A stretch of 64,000 nt of DNA from Gnetum montanum (GCA_015680685.1 MNCI01037820.1:891094-955093); one strand, 5' to 3'. Shown: positions 19,575-31,610, counted from the stretch's first letter. The notes: generated by a model not told the origin, from the letters alone. A program made the numbers and translations.

Positions 19575-21664
19575 TGTGTATCAGGGCATTTTGGCACTTG
19601 GATTACAAAGGGAATGGGTTGGTTTTCAGGTGGTGTGGTTGTGGCTGCAACAGAAGGAGGTACATAGATGATGAATGGTTTTGATGGTGTGGGGGATGTG
19701 CGTATGGTGAAAGGGGTTCAAGGATATGTTGGGGTAGGTGTGTTTTCTGAAGGCCCGTGAATCACAAAAGGTTTTCGAGGGATGTCTTGTCTTTATTCCA
19801 CATGGATAGTATTAATCATGTATGGTGCATCATTGGTATTGAGAGGATCCTTGTAGACCCCCATGGATTGGTTTTGGGGTCTTACTAGGTTTACCTTGTC
19901 GAACACTACTTCACCCCTATCAATCATGCGTTGCATGTCCTGTTTTAACGTAAAGCAGTAATGAATCCCATGACCACACCATTGGTGATATTCACAAAAC
20001 CTATCTAACCTAAAGCCTTTTGGAATAGGAGGTTCGTTGGCTATTGCTAAGGCTGGATTTTTGGCCAATTTGCAAAATCAATCATATCTCTGAGAGGCCG
20101 CAGGAGACATTTGTTTGTGTTGAATTAGCCCAACCTTTAGAAGTTGATCAAGTAGTTGTGAAGGCTTCATGGGCAATGGTGTGTATTGAGTGGGGTCTTT
20201 TCTTTCAAAGGTATGGGCATAACCTATGTTGTTGTTTCTATTTGAAGAATTTTCAGGTGTAGGAGTGGGTGTGGTTCTTTCATAGTTGTTTGGGATAGCA
20301 TGTTGTTTTCCTTTTTATCCTGGATGACTAGGTCAGGTAGTTTCAGCCACTGCTACTATCGTTGTTTTGGATTTATCTTTCCTCATGTGTTGGCTCCTAA
20401 AGGTTGAATAGGCTAGGTCATTACTTGTTTGTGCAGCCTCTTCTATGTCTTTAATTTGTACAAATGCCTGACTTAAAGTACGAGATTTTAGATAGTAAAG
20501 CTTTGATTTAATGAAGTCATTTGCAACCTTCTTAAGGATGGTAAATAGATATGTTTCAGGAATAGGCTCGTGAATTTCATTCAAAGCTGCACTCCAGCTT
20601 TGGATAAATTTCTGTTTTGGCTCTAAAGGTGCTTGTTTAATTTGAATCAAGCTATCTAAAGTGGCTTCAGGTTTTAGATTGTATTTGAAACATGTGACAA
20701 ACTGGTGCAACAAATCCTCTAGAGAAGATATAGAGCTATGGGGTAAGGCTCGGTACCAGTCTAAGGCTCTTCTCGTTAAGGACATAGCAAACACACGTAG
20801 AATTACATGGGGCCATGCCTGAAGCAAAAGACTTTCGGTTTGAAATGTCACTAGGTGGGCATTTGGGTCTCCCTCTCCATTGTACTTGGTCAACTGAGGT
20901 AACGAGACTCCCTTTGGCAAGGTTAAGGGTGGAACTAAGGGGTCAATTGGGTCATCTTGATAGAAATCTAGTACCTTGACTTCCTCATTGTTCAAAGGTT
21001 TAAGGCATTTTAATTCCTTTGCCAAGGAGTGCATCATTTTTTATGTGTTTGCCCATTCTTGGGTGGTAGGCAGACCAGTGGATTGAGCGGATTGTGGATG
21101 ATAATGATTTAATTGTTGCATTGTTTGTGGAAAGAGAGGTTGTTGGGCTAATGTTCGTTGTGGTGGGATGGTATTCGAGACTACTAGTGGAACCCACTGC
21201 CCAGCCACAAGTCGTGAAGTAACACCCTGTTGGGTTGGAGTAATTAATGGTGCTCAGTGGATCTGCATCTAAGGTATGTAATGGGTGGTTGTGGAAGCTG
21301 GTATGACCGATTGCATTTCAATTTCTTGAGGTTGAAAGATTGACTTTGCGTTGGTTTGGGGAGGGAGTTGTTGGGACTGTACTTGTGGAGGAATGATGGA
21401 AGTAGACGCATCAAAGTGAATATTATTGAGTACTAAGAAGATAGGGATGGAAGTAGATACCTCTTGTTGGGAAACTGGTACTCGAGTGTTTGTGGATGAA
21501 GGAGGAAGCATAATTTCTTCCAAGAAAGGGTGGAATAATGGGTTTGTATAGGCATGGGGACTGATGGTATGGTAGGAATCTCCATGTTCAGATTGGGCTG
21601 CAAAATCATCTTCCTCATCTTGAGGCTCTATTGGCAGTAGTTGTAAGGCTTGACTTTTAGCCAT
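19575..21664 (-). pseudogene. gag of element A
   Basis: Three pieces. The N-terminal, Gln/Pro-rich piece is 21,269-21,664 (MAKSQALQLLPIEPQDEEDD). The core is 20,333-21,037: LPKGVSLPQLTKYNGEGDPN, LTRRALDWYRALP and LLHQFVTCFKYN blocks, typical of plant Tat/Ogre gag. The zinc region is 19,793-20,068: FCEYHQWCGHGIHYC, then LKQDMQRMIDRG, matching the C-x2-H-x4-GH-x4-C pattern of this lineage. Frames are broken between pieces (about 20,330, 20,070 and 21,200). Gag forms the particle. The downstream end is cut by TR1 at 19,573 and resumes at 12,888. Confidence 0.8.
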
Positions 21665-22282
21665 AAGAAGCTGGGATATGAGTTTATGATGATTTTCAAA
21701 TAGCGGGATTATGTCAAATGTTGAAGGGATGAACTCACGTCCTCCTTTGTGGATAAATTCATATTCTCGCTTTTCTTCCCTCTCTATACAATTGATAGGT
21801 AAGTTGGCTTGGATTTTGACACAGATGAAGTTATATTGTTCGGGTGTAAGAGTTGCATGAGTAGGGCCCTTGCCCTGTAGCCTGAGTGACTAGCGTGTAG
21901 GGCCTTGAGGATTTATGTGTTCAATAATAGTTATGGATTCCGTAGCAGTCACAGGGTTTGAAGTTTCGACCCCAAAGTCAATGATTGGTAGTGTTACTAG
22001 GTTGATTTGGAAGGATTCCATGATGAACGTGAGTAGACTAAGCTAGATGAATGGAGTTGGATCGCAAGCAGTTGCACCGTGACAACATGACACAAACACA
22101 ACGTGACCAAATCGATCAAACCATAGCATGATAGAGAGCAAGCTCAACGTGACACATAGGGACAAGCTCAGCGTGACTCCCAGGGACAAGCTCAGCGTGA
22201 CCAATAGGGATAGGAGACTCACGAGGATAAGATGTAAAAGTTTTGACAGGTAGCGTGTTCGACGTTTTAACAATGGCAAATC
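21665..22282 (-). other. 5' untranslated leader of element A
   Basis: No ORF with family resemblance. Includes a 24-bp tandem repeat at 22,133-22,206 (three units of AGGGACAAGCTCAGCGTGAC type). Some minus-strand Ser/Leu-rich ORF pieces are by-products of that repeat. Confidence 0.5.
22133..22206. repeat. 24-bp tandem repeat, three units
   Basis: Units AGAGCAAGCTCAACGTGACA, AGGGACAAGCTCAGCGTGAC (with TCCC) and AGGGACAAGCTCAGCGTGAC (with CAAT). Same GCGTGAC word as the arrays at 6,270 and 23,433. Confidence 0.8.
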
Positions 22283-22302
22283 AGGCCCTCCTTCTAGCAC
22301 CA
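22283..22302 (-). other. Possible primer binding site of element A
   Basis: Minus strand TGGTGCTAGAAGGAGGG begins with the TGG expected of a primer site and lies seven bases from the LTR edge at 22,310. I could not match it to a specific tRNA from memory; the spacing is longer than usual. Confidence 0.3.
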
Positions 22303-22932
22303 AAAAAACTGTACTAACCTAAATCGTTGGTGTAAGGATGGAAGAGAAATAGACATCGAAAGATCGTTGGGCAGATACAGCCGAGCCTGCCTTTGTCCAA
22401 GGGCAAGTTGGAAAAGCAAACGAAGGTAGAGTGCCTTGTATGGTCTACATGCAAATCAACCAAGGACTTCCTCAAGTGTAAATGGGATGTAAACGGAATG
22501 TAAACGATGTAAATAGAATGTAAACGAAATGTAAATGATGTAAACGAGATGTAAATAGAATGCAAACAGCGACACAAAATATAAACAAAGCGTACTAAAT
22601 TATAAATAAAGTGTAAACAGAGCTATATTGTAAACAAAGCATAAACAGAGCTAAACAATGTGAATGAAAGGCAATAATGAAATTGTATTTTATTGTTTGA
22701 AGAAAGTGTGCACCAGTCAAAGCGTAGTTGCACGTGTGCGGATGGCAAGTCAAATGCCTAGCCCCTGAGTGATATGACATGATGATGTGATGATGTGATG
22801 ATGTAGGTGAGAAGTTCTTGGATGCCAGGAGTTAAATGTGCTGAGCACCCAAGGATTTGCTGGTTGTGCCTATGTTCTTAGAATTGCCAAAATCTCCTCT
22901 TGCTCCCCCCCAGTTCATGTGAATTGACAAGG

Positions 22933-22941
22933 TATTTATAG
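22933..22941 (-). promoter_or_regulatory. TATA box of element A 5' LTR
   Basis: CTATAAATA on the minus strand about 625 bp from the U5 end, in the place where element B has GTATATAAAC (61,381-61,390). Confidence 0.55.
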
Positions 22942-23432
22942 GGCTAGACCGAGCTTGGGTGCGGAATTCTAAAATGGAATCAACGGTTGGGATTTAACAG
23001 GAAAACAGATCAATCGACACATGTCTAATGGATAGTTGTGCATGAGTTCGATGTGTGTTGAACAGTTGTGCACGAGTTGGATGTGTGTCGGCAAGCTACG
23101 TTTTCGACCAAGTGCATTGCATTTTACAATTTTTGGGTTACTCAAGCCCATGAAAGTACATTTAATTTAGACCATGAGGGCTTGACATGCCCACAAATGG
23201 GGATTTACAATGAAATATAATATAAGAGAAATTTGACCGAGCTTGCTTGACTATGGATTGAGTGTTGCAGGATGTCGAGATGTCGATTTGAGGCTGTTCG
23301 AGGTATCTCTGTTTGACCAGGGCTTCCAACTTGAGTTGTCTGGCTTCAATGTGTCTTCAGCATGCATTTGAAGTGTTTTCATGCAAGTGTGACTAGAAGT
23401 CATGCTATAGTCACGCTGGGCATGCATGTTGG

Positions 23433-23570
23433 GCATGACCCCAACATGACTTGAGCATGAGTCATGCTAGGTAATCATGCTAGGCATGACCCCAACATGA
23501 CTTGAGTGTGAGTCACGCTGGGCAATCATGCTAGGCGTGACCTCAGCGTGACCTAAGGATGAGGTAGGAA
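23433..23570. repeat. 51-bp tandem repeat in the element A LTR
   Basis: Starts at 23,433, 23,484 and 23,535 (GCATGACCCCAACATGACTT, then GAGTCATGCTAGG). It is rich in the dyads GGCATGAC and GTCATGC. Part of U3 upstream of the TATA box. Confidence 0.8.
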
Positions 23571-23986
23571 AAATGTAATTTTTGACAACAAATTTGGAAT
23601 TTTTTGAAGCCTGTTTTTAAGTATAACTACTGCCTGCCTGCGTGTGATCTAGATTTGGAAATTTGAGCTTGAATGTGTCTGATTTGGAGCCCTTTTTGGG
23701 TAGGTCATGTTGTGGTCATGCTCAGCATGACCTACAGTGTGACCTAAAAACTTATAATTTTGGACATTGGACACTGAACACTGGAATTTTTTAACTTTAA
23801 GCAATTGTCTTCCACTTTTGATTTGATTTGAAGCTGCTTGGAGTTGTTCATGCTGAGGGTGAGCAAACTGCCTTAGGCAAGCTGGGTGTGAGCTCAATGC
23901 CTTAGCCAAGTTTTGCCTTCTGAATGCTCGAAAGGGCTTGAGTCATTTTCATTTTAAAGTGCTAGGCTGAAATCAGTGGTGTTTCA

Positions 23987-24197
23987 AAGGGTTTGATATC
24001 GGGACTCATCCAATAATAGGGGTCCAATAACAGGGGTCCAATATCAACACCTGGCTAATAAGGGTTCGATAAAAGGGGTCTGATATCAGCACTTAGTTAC
24101 CAAGGGTCCAATATCAGGGGTTCGATAACAGGGGTTTGATATCAGCACCTAGTTAATAAGGGTCCAATATCAACGCTTGGATAACCACGATTCATCA
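23987..24197 (-). repeat. C2 left LTR fragment (U3 end only)
   Basis: Aligns throughout with 29,410-29,620 of the right LTR. Three tandem modules of GGGTCC(A/G)ATATCA...AGCACCTGG type. It joins element A LTR sequence directly at about 23,986, so a deletion removed the rest of this LTR and the adjoining U3 of element A. Confidence 0.75.
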
Positions 24198-24212
24198 TAC
24201 CCCCATGATTGA
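24198..24212 (-). other. Polypurine tract of C2
   Basis: Minus strand CAATCATGGGGGTA immediately before the LTR fragment. Confidence 0.6.
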
Positions 24213-24364
24213 ATAACAACTCGTCCTCAAGTCAAAGAAAGTGAGGAACAAGCTTAATTGATTACACAGTGGATAGGTATGGGATTATTGACTGACTAGA
24301 AATTTATTCATGCCACAGTGGATATGAAAAAATTGGGACATAGACACAAAATTATAGAATTTAT

Positions 24365-24815
24365 TAGAACTCATGTGGTTTCCAGTGGTGGTTGTTCCTC
24401 CATGGGTCTCTTCCCTTTGTCCTACGCTCCAGGCTTCTAAGATTGATATTGTTGAAGAAGTGCCTAATGTTTCTCCTCTTCTATCTGAGGATTATGAGCC
24501 GTCCATGCTGATGTTCCAATGTTTGATGGAGTCAGCATTTCCCATGGGCACGGTAGCTGTGAGAATACTTGATTGGCCTTAACATGCCATGTCGTAGATA
24601 GCTGATGTTCCTTTTCATAGGCTCGGGCCTTGACCTCTCCACATTTTGCTTGGCCAGATTATGTAGTGATAGGAGGTCCCTACTAGATGTTTAAGAATTG
24701 TGCCCCCTACTCTACATGTTCTACATGAGGTCCTTGGCCTCTACCTCCCCTTGGGCATTCAATTGCACCTTGAGAAGGTCCTCCTTATTATCCTCTTTTA
24801 GGGGCCCTTTATAAT
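24365..24815 (-). pseudogene. ORF2 remnant of C2
   Basis: Homologous to TR1 14,133-14,729 and E1 38,310-38,775 by eye at both ends. Minus-strand frames are broken; one piece reads PIKYSHSYRAHGK. No domain recognised. Confidence 0.35.
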
Positions 24816-24899
24816 CACACAAAGATCAATTATTAGTAAGGTTATTGAAAGAAGTTCAATTATTTCATACCTTACTCATTGCCTTTAATAAATCTTGAA

Positions 24900-26240
24900 T
24901 TTTTTGCTTTGTATGATTTTAGAATTAGAAATTTTTCAAGGAAGTTGCCCTAAAAGTTTAATATTGGACCTAATTTGTTTAGGTGACACATAAAAGAATA
25001 TGTAATGGTTTTGAGGAATGTTTGATAAAATGATGACAAAGGAAAGGATAGATTTGACAATGAAGTACTCAGAGGATATAAAATGATGTGGTGATGTGCA
25101 AAAAGTACAAATTAGAAAAGTCACACAGGTGGATCCTTCCCAAAGCAAGTTCCAACCTATAATGCCCTTGCGTAACCACACCTTAAAATGTCCGTAGGCA
25201 CTAGAAGGGTTAAATGTAATCTACACTGATGCAACAAAACACACACATGTAGATACCACCATGATTAGGTATGAATTCAATGCTACACAAGACATGAGTC
25301 AAAAATACATGAATAATGAGATATGATGAATCAAAGAAGGGATTCTAGAGATTGGGATGTGAGGTAATTGACTCAGGGCACAATGAATCTTGAGTGTAGG
25401 GCATGATTAATGTGTCATTAGCCCATCATTCCAAAATCAAGACCAAGTCCATTCCTCCAATCAGTGACATCACATTGTTTCATCCAATGATGGACAACCA
25501 TAAGTTCACCATGACAGTAAGGAGTATGATCACTAGGCATTTTGTCCAAAGGAGGAGTGATTTGGAATCTGTAGCACGCACACAAAAATTTTCTTTGATC
25601 TTTTCTTGTGTGGTCCATCTTCTCTTTTTTTTTTTTGTTTTTTGTTTTTTTTATGGATTGGCACTTTGTCCTTCCAATAGTGAACCAGAGAAGCCACCAA
25701 CCTTTAGGCATGGGTAAATGTCTCTCCAGTGGGACCCCTAGAATAGCATTGAGTTTCTATTGAGTGCCTTTATTACTCTTACTCCCATTTTTTGTTAGAT
25801 CTACAAGGATCTTAGTACAACCAAGTTGCATGATAGCACCTATAGATGTCACCAAAGAGAATCCACAAGTTCACTTGATGTCACACCTTAGCATTCCCTC
25901 TTAGTCCATAATTTTTTATTCTAGGCACAATGAGCACAAAATTACTTTTAAGTTTCATGATGACAAGAATATCATCATTCCTAGAGTAGAACCTCTTATT
26001 AATAGAATGGTTGGGTGGATGTGGTGGGTTCGCTATCCAAATAATTAATCACCTGAGACTTGATAGCATAGAACAACACCTCAACCGATGAGTCACATGA
26101 GTGTTTTATTCATAGATGAGATTACTCACAAAAAGACAAAAAAGACAAAGACAAAAAAATAATTTGAAAGATGAAAAACTAGAAAATAAAAAATTGTAAA
26201 ATTAAAGAAAAGGAAAACATTTATTAATTTTGCTGTTGTT
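24900..26240 (-). other. 3' untranslated region of C2
   Basis: Conserved block at 25,126-25,225 (AAGCAAGTTCCAACCTATAA, then GGCACTAGAAGGGTTAAATG), and CTCTCCAGTGGGACCCCTAG at about 25,713. A T-run is at 25,628-25,652. No ORF supported. Confidence 0.6.
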
Positions 26241-26244
26241 AGAA

Positions 26245-28412
26245 TGGGGGATACCCCCCATAACTTAAACGGTTAAGCATAGCTAGAATTAATAAATGGA
26301 AAGTGGGGATCCTTGCATGTTGGAAATATTGAGACCCAATCATACTTACCCCATTGGGGTTCACACACTTGATTAGAGTTGACATAGTGGGGCAAGTTAT
26401 ACAATGTGGTTAATTTATAAGAAGTTGACCCACTATGGTACTTGTGACCGTAAGATGGCGTGCAAGGACCAACATGTCTCCCCATGTGGCAATATTCATT
26501 GGGCCCCATGGTTGTTGGAGTGTTGATTGGTGGCCTAGATAGAGTAACAGGAGGCATTGAGTTCAAGGAGGTAGATGCATCACAACATTGAACTTGTGCT
26601 AAGTTGGAGGATGCAGTGGTTTTGGAACTGTGCTATCTCTTTCTATGGTCCTGCCTAAAGAAAGGACACTTTCAACTTGGTGGAGGGTTCCCACTACTAT
26701 TGACAATAGCAGCACAAGTAACTTTTGTGGGTTGATGCTATGGTGCAAAACCTTTTGGCACAACTAGTGGCAATGTAGAAGAAGGTGAATGATGAGAATA
26801 TTGAGTGTGAAGAGAAGTGTAAGAAACATGAGGTGGTGATCTTGTTGGAGAGGACATGGGTTGATAGTACTCAGGAGAATGATAACGATGTGGTGAAGTA
26901 GAGGATGATGATCTGGTTGGAGAAATAGGGTGTTGAACATAGTAAGCATTTGGCGTTGGGACATACAAAGGATATGGTCAGGTTGGCGATGGCCTCCCCC
27001 ATGACTAGGGCTTTTGCCATTGTGGTTGAACTCGATATTTTTGTATGAAATCTAGATGTAAGATTCCTCCCCAATGCTCATTTAAATGTGACAAAATTGG
27101 GCATTGGCCTTTGGGGTGATCGTACAAAAAAACGTTGCATTGATATGTGAAGTTGTCCGTTGAGTTCTCATTCTTATTATCTTCTACCCTTTGTTCTGAT
27201 TGTTGCATGGTGTCTTGTTCTATTTCTTGATTTGGCATAGTTGTATCTCTACTATTGTTAGTATATTCTCCATATTTTTCATGCACCCACTCTGTCATCT
27301 TATTAATCTTTGCCTTGAGTTCATCTAGTGATTGTTGCATTGGCAAAGGTAGAAATGGTTGCACTTCCTTAAGGTGAGCTATTTTCTCCTCTTTATGGCT
27401 ATGGACCTTTGCTAATTTGAGATTTTGATCCCGTTGAGAGCTTTCAAAATTCTCCCATTTAGCCATTTCACCTTCTTCTTTTGCTACCCATTGGATAAGC
27501 TCTTGGAGTTGATAGGTTCATAGCTCATACAGTTGACTTGGGGCATACATCCTTAGGGTTTCCCTTGTTTCATTACAAATCCCATCTATGATATGGTACA
27601 TTAGCCTTTCCTCGAAGAACCCATGGCCTCAGCAGTTGTTTAATAGTGCATAATATCTATCTAAGGCCATGTCCAAGGGTTCATGTTGCNNNNNNNNNNN
27701 NNNNNNNNNNNNNNNNNNNNNNNNNNNNNNNNNNNNNNNNNNNNNNNNNNNNNNNNNNNNNNNNNNCCATGCACAAGCATCATGGAAGGCTTGTAGATGA
27801 TGTTGGGGGTCTAAATCATAGCCTCCTGAAAACTTAGGAAAGTTGTTTAAGTCAAGCTTGGGTAGATGACTTTCCTTACAATGCCTACAGGATATTTGAA
27901 TAGCCTCTTGTATTTTTGTTAAGCTTGTAGTGGCCAGTAGGGGTTCATCATCACTAAGTAGGTTGTGAGTTTTTGAGTTGGGATGATGTTGTCCTTGTTC
28001 ATGTTGGCGTTCTTGATTTTCTTTGTGAGCTCGATTTTCTATGCCAATCCCTTGAAAGATAGTTATTCATGTCACAATCTAATGTTGAAGGAGTAGAGGA
28101 AGAGAAGGAGTTGTAAAACTTGTTATGACTTTTGTAAGTCTTCCAATCATCCCCAAGTAAGTTCTTGTTAGTTATTGAGAAGGTCCTAAGACTTACGGGC
28201 CCCCTCGTTCTATGGGATGTCCCATCCTCACTAGAGGTGCTAGAGTTGGATGACAAGAGTCCTTGAGTATCATTGGGGTGCTCATGATCATAGGAGACCC
28301 CTGTATAGGATTGAGTACTCCTAACTTTGTCTTCATCATCATATATTTCATTGGTTCTCCAATGAATTGCCTCGCTAGTTATGGCATGGTCATAGTCTTG
28401 TGAGAGAGACAT
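26245..28412 (-). pseudogene. gag of C2 (broken, with assembly gap)
   Basis: Starts MSLSQDYDHA at 28,412. The N-terminal piece (27,999-28,412) continues into the capsid core, which is interrupted by the N run 27,690-27,766. Then come the linker and variant zinc knuckle CNVFLYDHPKGQC (27,005-27,466; second Cys reads Phe), the Pro/Ser-rich tail and the conserved C-terminal segment (26,273-26,566: EYCHMGRHVGPC, NSNQVCEPQWGKYD). The N-terminal piece holds a Ser/Thr-rich insert (28,030-28,260) not seen in TR1 or E1. Confidence 0.75.
27690..27766. other. Assembly gap (77 N) inside C2 gag
   Basis: The flanks (CATGTTGC ... CCATG/CCAT) match TR1 17,834/18,032 and E1 41,679/41,877, which are both 197 bases apart. 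The true gap is therefore probably near 197 bp, not 77. Confidence 0.9.
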
Positions 28413-28526
28413 TGTTGTGAATCATGTGTGACTTAGTTGAAATTAATTTCTTTTCTAAAAGATATCTCGTGAATACTTTGTTACAGTGATCTTGTATGAC
28501 ATAACTAATTTAGATAACTAGCACCA

Positions 28527-28544
28527 TCCCTGGCAATGGCGCTA
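28527..28544 (-). other. Primer binding site of C2, tRNA-Asp type
   Basis: Minus strand TAGCGCCATTGCCAGGGA, one base from the LTR. Three differences from the perfect tRNA-Asp complement. Confidence 0.75.
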
Positions 28545-28545
28545 A

Positions 28546-29620
28546 TGATGAGTGGCGAGGTACCCCTACACTCAACCATATGAATACGAGCGTTTCACAC
28601 ACGATTTGGTTGAACTCCACAGATGGGCTAGTTGTGGCATCTTGATAGTTACTCGTTGATCGCAGTCTGTTGTCTTTCCACATGGACTAGTATATGCTTT
28701 GTCACATATGGTTTAGTCTAGAGTGAGGTGTATGATGTGGTTTCTAACCTAGTGCTACTCCTAGAGGCAATGGAAAATAACTTCAATTAAGCTAGGAGGA
28801 AAAGGGAGAAGAGAATCTAAGCTAGCCTAAGTGCGATGAGCATCCATCCTTAATCATCCATATGCATCTTGGACCTCATGCATGACTACTACTGGGATTA
28901 CCAAGCGTAGATCCTAGGTACACTACTGGGTTACCAAGTAGTCACACTTAAATGCTCATGATTAAGTAGTACTCATTCTGCATTTAAGGAGTTTAGGGTG
29001 AAAAGATATTAACTATGGAAGCAATAAATAACAATAACAATTAAATAATTAAACTAAGTGAATGCTGCAATGATGAAGTAATCTTGATCTTTATTTCTGG
29101 TTATGTGCGTGTGCATGTCCAAGTACGTCACACTCGAATAAAGGTGTCATACAATTACAAGCATCACACTGTGGGCATGCACTTGGGAAAATAGTCTAAC
29201 TCCTACGGAAAAAAATGGCAAGAGCTTCGCTACAACTAACTCAAAAGATGCCTAAGTGTGACAAGTGCACACTTATTTATATCTAGAGACAGACACTGCG
29301 TTAATGAGGCCGCGTAAACGCATGGATGGATGCGTCAATGAGGCCACATATACGGGGTTGCATATACAGGGCTCTGTCGATGCGGCCTAGTTGACGTAGG
29401 TCCGATATGAAGGGTTTGATGTCGGGACTCATCTGATAACAGGGGTCCAATAACAGGGGTCCGATATTAGCACCTGGTTAACAAGGGTCCGATAATAGGG
29501 GTCTGATATTAGCACCTGGTTAACAAGGGTCCGATATTAGGGTTCCGATAACAGGGGTCCGATATTAGCACCTGGTTAACAAGGGTCCAATATCAACACC
29601 TGGATAGCCACGATTCATTA
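28546..29620 (-). repeat. C2 right (5') LTR
   Basis: Starts TGATGAGTGGCGAGG, ends GATTCATTA (one C-to-T change from the usual TCATCA). TATA-like TTATTTATATC (minus) at about 29,273-29,283. U3 holds CG-rich words and three GATATTAGCACCTGG modules. Confidence 0.85.
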
Positions 29621-31461
29621 GACCACATGGGCTAAACAAATTTTTGGAAGTTCCCATCATGAGTCATGATTAGATCATGAAAAAAGTGTCATTAGTTATG
29701 GTGGAATTATGGTTTGTTAAAAAAGCAGAGACCTAAAAGATAATGAGCTTTGGATGAAACTAGGATTAAACTGAACTTTCAATTAGGAAAAGATGATTAA
29801 AATTGTATTCATCAACCTCTTAAGGCATGAACTAAGGAAGTAAAAAAAATCAATGATATCCAATAATTACAAAGATGTTGGAGTGAGCGTAGTTTAATGA
29901 ATTATGAGATCCTTGCAAGCTAGGAAGGTAGTAGCAAAAGCCTTTTTTTTCTTAATTATTAAATTCTAAAATAGTAAATCAACCACAAGTTGACTATAAG
30001 TTGTGACTGGTTTCATTATTGGACTATGATCTAGCCATAAGTCATCGTGAATTTTTCTTATTCTTTACCATGAGTCATGATGTGAGTATAGTGATGACTG
30101 TGAGATGGTTGCAAGTCACAATTTGGGTCACAAATTCATCATGAGTCAAGTTTTTATCAAAGATGAAATTTTTGAGAGTCATCATGAGTGGCCTTCTAGA
30201 TCATGGTGAGGTTTTGATCTATGTAGACGTGAAAAAATAACAATTTTAGTCTTAAAAATTTAAAATCAAGGGCATCTCTATGCCCAATTCTTTATGAAAA
30301 TAAGACTAAACATCAGATAAATGATAGATCTATTTATGAACATTACATGCAAGGCTAATTAAGGAATAGTTGACAACATTTTCATATGGTTTATTCCCTT
30401 TTACAACTATACATCTAGAAATTATGAACAAAATACTTCTCTCTTTGTAGGAGGACTTAGATTTTTAGAACTATCATCAAAGAGCTTCAAATATCAAATT
30501 ACTCTTCCAATTATATCAAATATATAAACATCAATAATGTAGCAAACTAGGCCTTTCCTTTCTCTCTCAATCTTATTATTGGCATTGGTGTCTCAGTCTT
30601 ATTATTGGTATGGCAATCTTATTATTGGTATAAGTGTTTAGAAGCTATGATGTATCCTAAAAGGGACATTTTTATGAATTCATTGCAAACGTGAAAAGCA
30701 GTATGGATACCTAAACTTTTCGTCTCTCTCAATCCGATTATTAATAATGATGTTTAAAAGCTACCATGTAATGTACTTTATGCCTAGTTCCTTTAGCCAT
30801 GAACCAGCATGTCACTGACCTGGATGTATAGGTATTCTTTAATAAATTTATTGATTTTTTTAGATCTTTTATAACTCAGCAGCTTCCCAATCAAAGCCTG
30901 CCTGCTTTCTTTTCAGGTTCAACAGCGAGTTTATTCCGAATAGGAGGAGCAGAAGATCTGAGATGAGATGGTTCAAAATTTGGGATTTGGTTGGTCCGAC
31001 TGCTTCACGAAATCCTGCAATTTTGCAAAACGTTTCTGAAAAGGTTATTGGATTTCACGCTTTTCACCCTCTTCATGAATGCCAGATGGTCCAAAAAGCA
31101 GAAGACACGCCAAGAAATTTTCCACATTCTTCAAAATTTATGGGCTGCGTCGAGCCAGATCCTGGCGATGAATCACGAGGTTATGCACTTCATTCTTTTT
31201 GTATACTATATAATTAATGCCTTTTATTATGGTTTCAAGATCTCTTTTGGTGGAACCGCGCGTTGCTTTTTTGAGAACGGCTGGATTTTTGCAATACAAT
31301 GCATTTGAAGCAATTGTCAATTTCTATGGCGATGATGATGATGGACTCTTCTCTGGCAAGATTTCAATCTCTCGGTGCAGACCAACTTCCTTTAAGTGGT
31401 TCCAGGGAAATTGTAAAAACAGTAAATCAGTGGGCGTGTTAGGTTGCCCAAATCCTTCTTT

Positions 31462-31610
31462 CCCATTAAGAAATTTATTATTTAGCTCCGCGGTGAATCT
31501 CCCCGATAAATTAAGAAATTTGTTCGGTTTTGCGGTGGGAAATCTACACCGTAAATTAAAAAATTTGTTTGGTTCTACTGTGCTAAATCAGCACATTTGC
31601 CAATACTCCA
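31462..31610. repeat. Three imperfect tandem units of about 46-48 bp
   Basis: Each unit has (A)TTAA(G/A)AAATTT followed by a GGTT/AGCT-(C/T)(C/T)GCGGTG-type half. Units start at about 31,465, 31,507 and 31,552. Possibly part of an unidentified mobile element. Confidence 0.5.

Larger units (their letters stand above)
1..23986 (-). mobile_element. Element A: Ogre/Tat-lineage Ty3/gypsy LTR retrotransposon, interrupted
   Basis: Read on the minus strand from high to low coordinates the parts are: truncated 5' LTR (22,310-23,986), 5' UTR, gag (19,575-21,664), TR1 insertion (12,894-19,572), protease (about 12,000-12,560), a long PR-RT interval (5,431-11,640), RT, gRNase H, aRNase H, integrase, repeat-rich 3' UTR and part of the 3' LTR (1 to about 1,060). 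The RT-gRH-aRH-IN order with dual RNase H is known for the Tat lineage; a long PR-RT interval with an intron is known for Ogre. Without the nested element it is about 17 kb, giant but within the range for Ogre. A second copy (element B) starts at 60,794. All ORFs are broken, so it is a relic. The left end runs off the window. Confidence 0.8.
22310..23986 (-). repeat. 5' LTR of element A, truncated in U3
   Basis: The U5 end (TGTACTAACCTAAATCGTTG) matches 60,794 of element B (TGTACCGCCTAAAATTGTCG). The LTR contains many ATGTAAAC units (22,485-22,640; B counterpart 60,985-61,075), a minus-strand TATA box CTATAAATA at 22,933-22,941, and a 51-bp repeat. It stops at about 23,986 where C2 begins, so the U3 segment seen at 1-1,060 is missing here. 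Confidence 0.7.
23987..29620 (-). mobile_element. C2: gag-only LTR retrotransposon, left LTR truncated
   Basis: Same layout as TR1: tRNA-Asp primer site (28,527-28,544), gag, untranslated region with ORF2 remnant and conserved block, polypurine tract (24,198-24,212). The right LTR is complete (28,546-29,620). The left LTR keeps only the last 211 bp of U3 (23,987-24,197), so no target duplication can be read. No pol. Its LTR lacks the tRNA-His gene. Confidence 0.8.
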
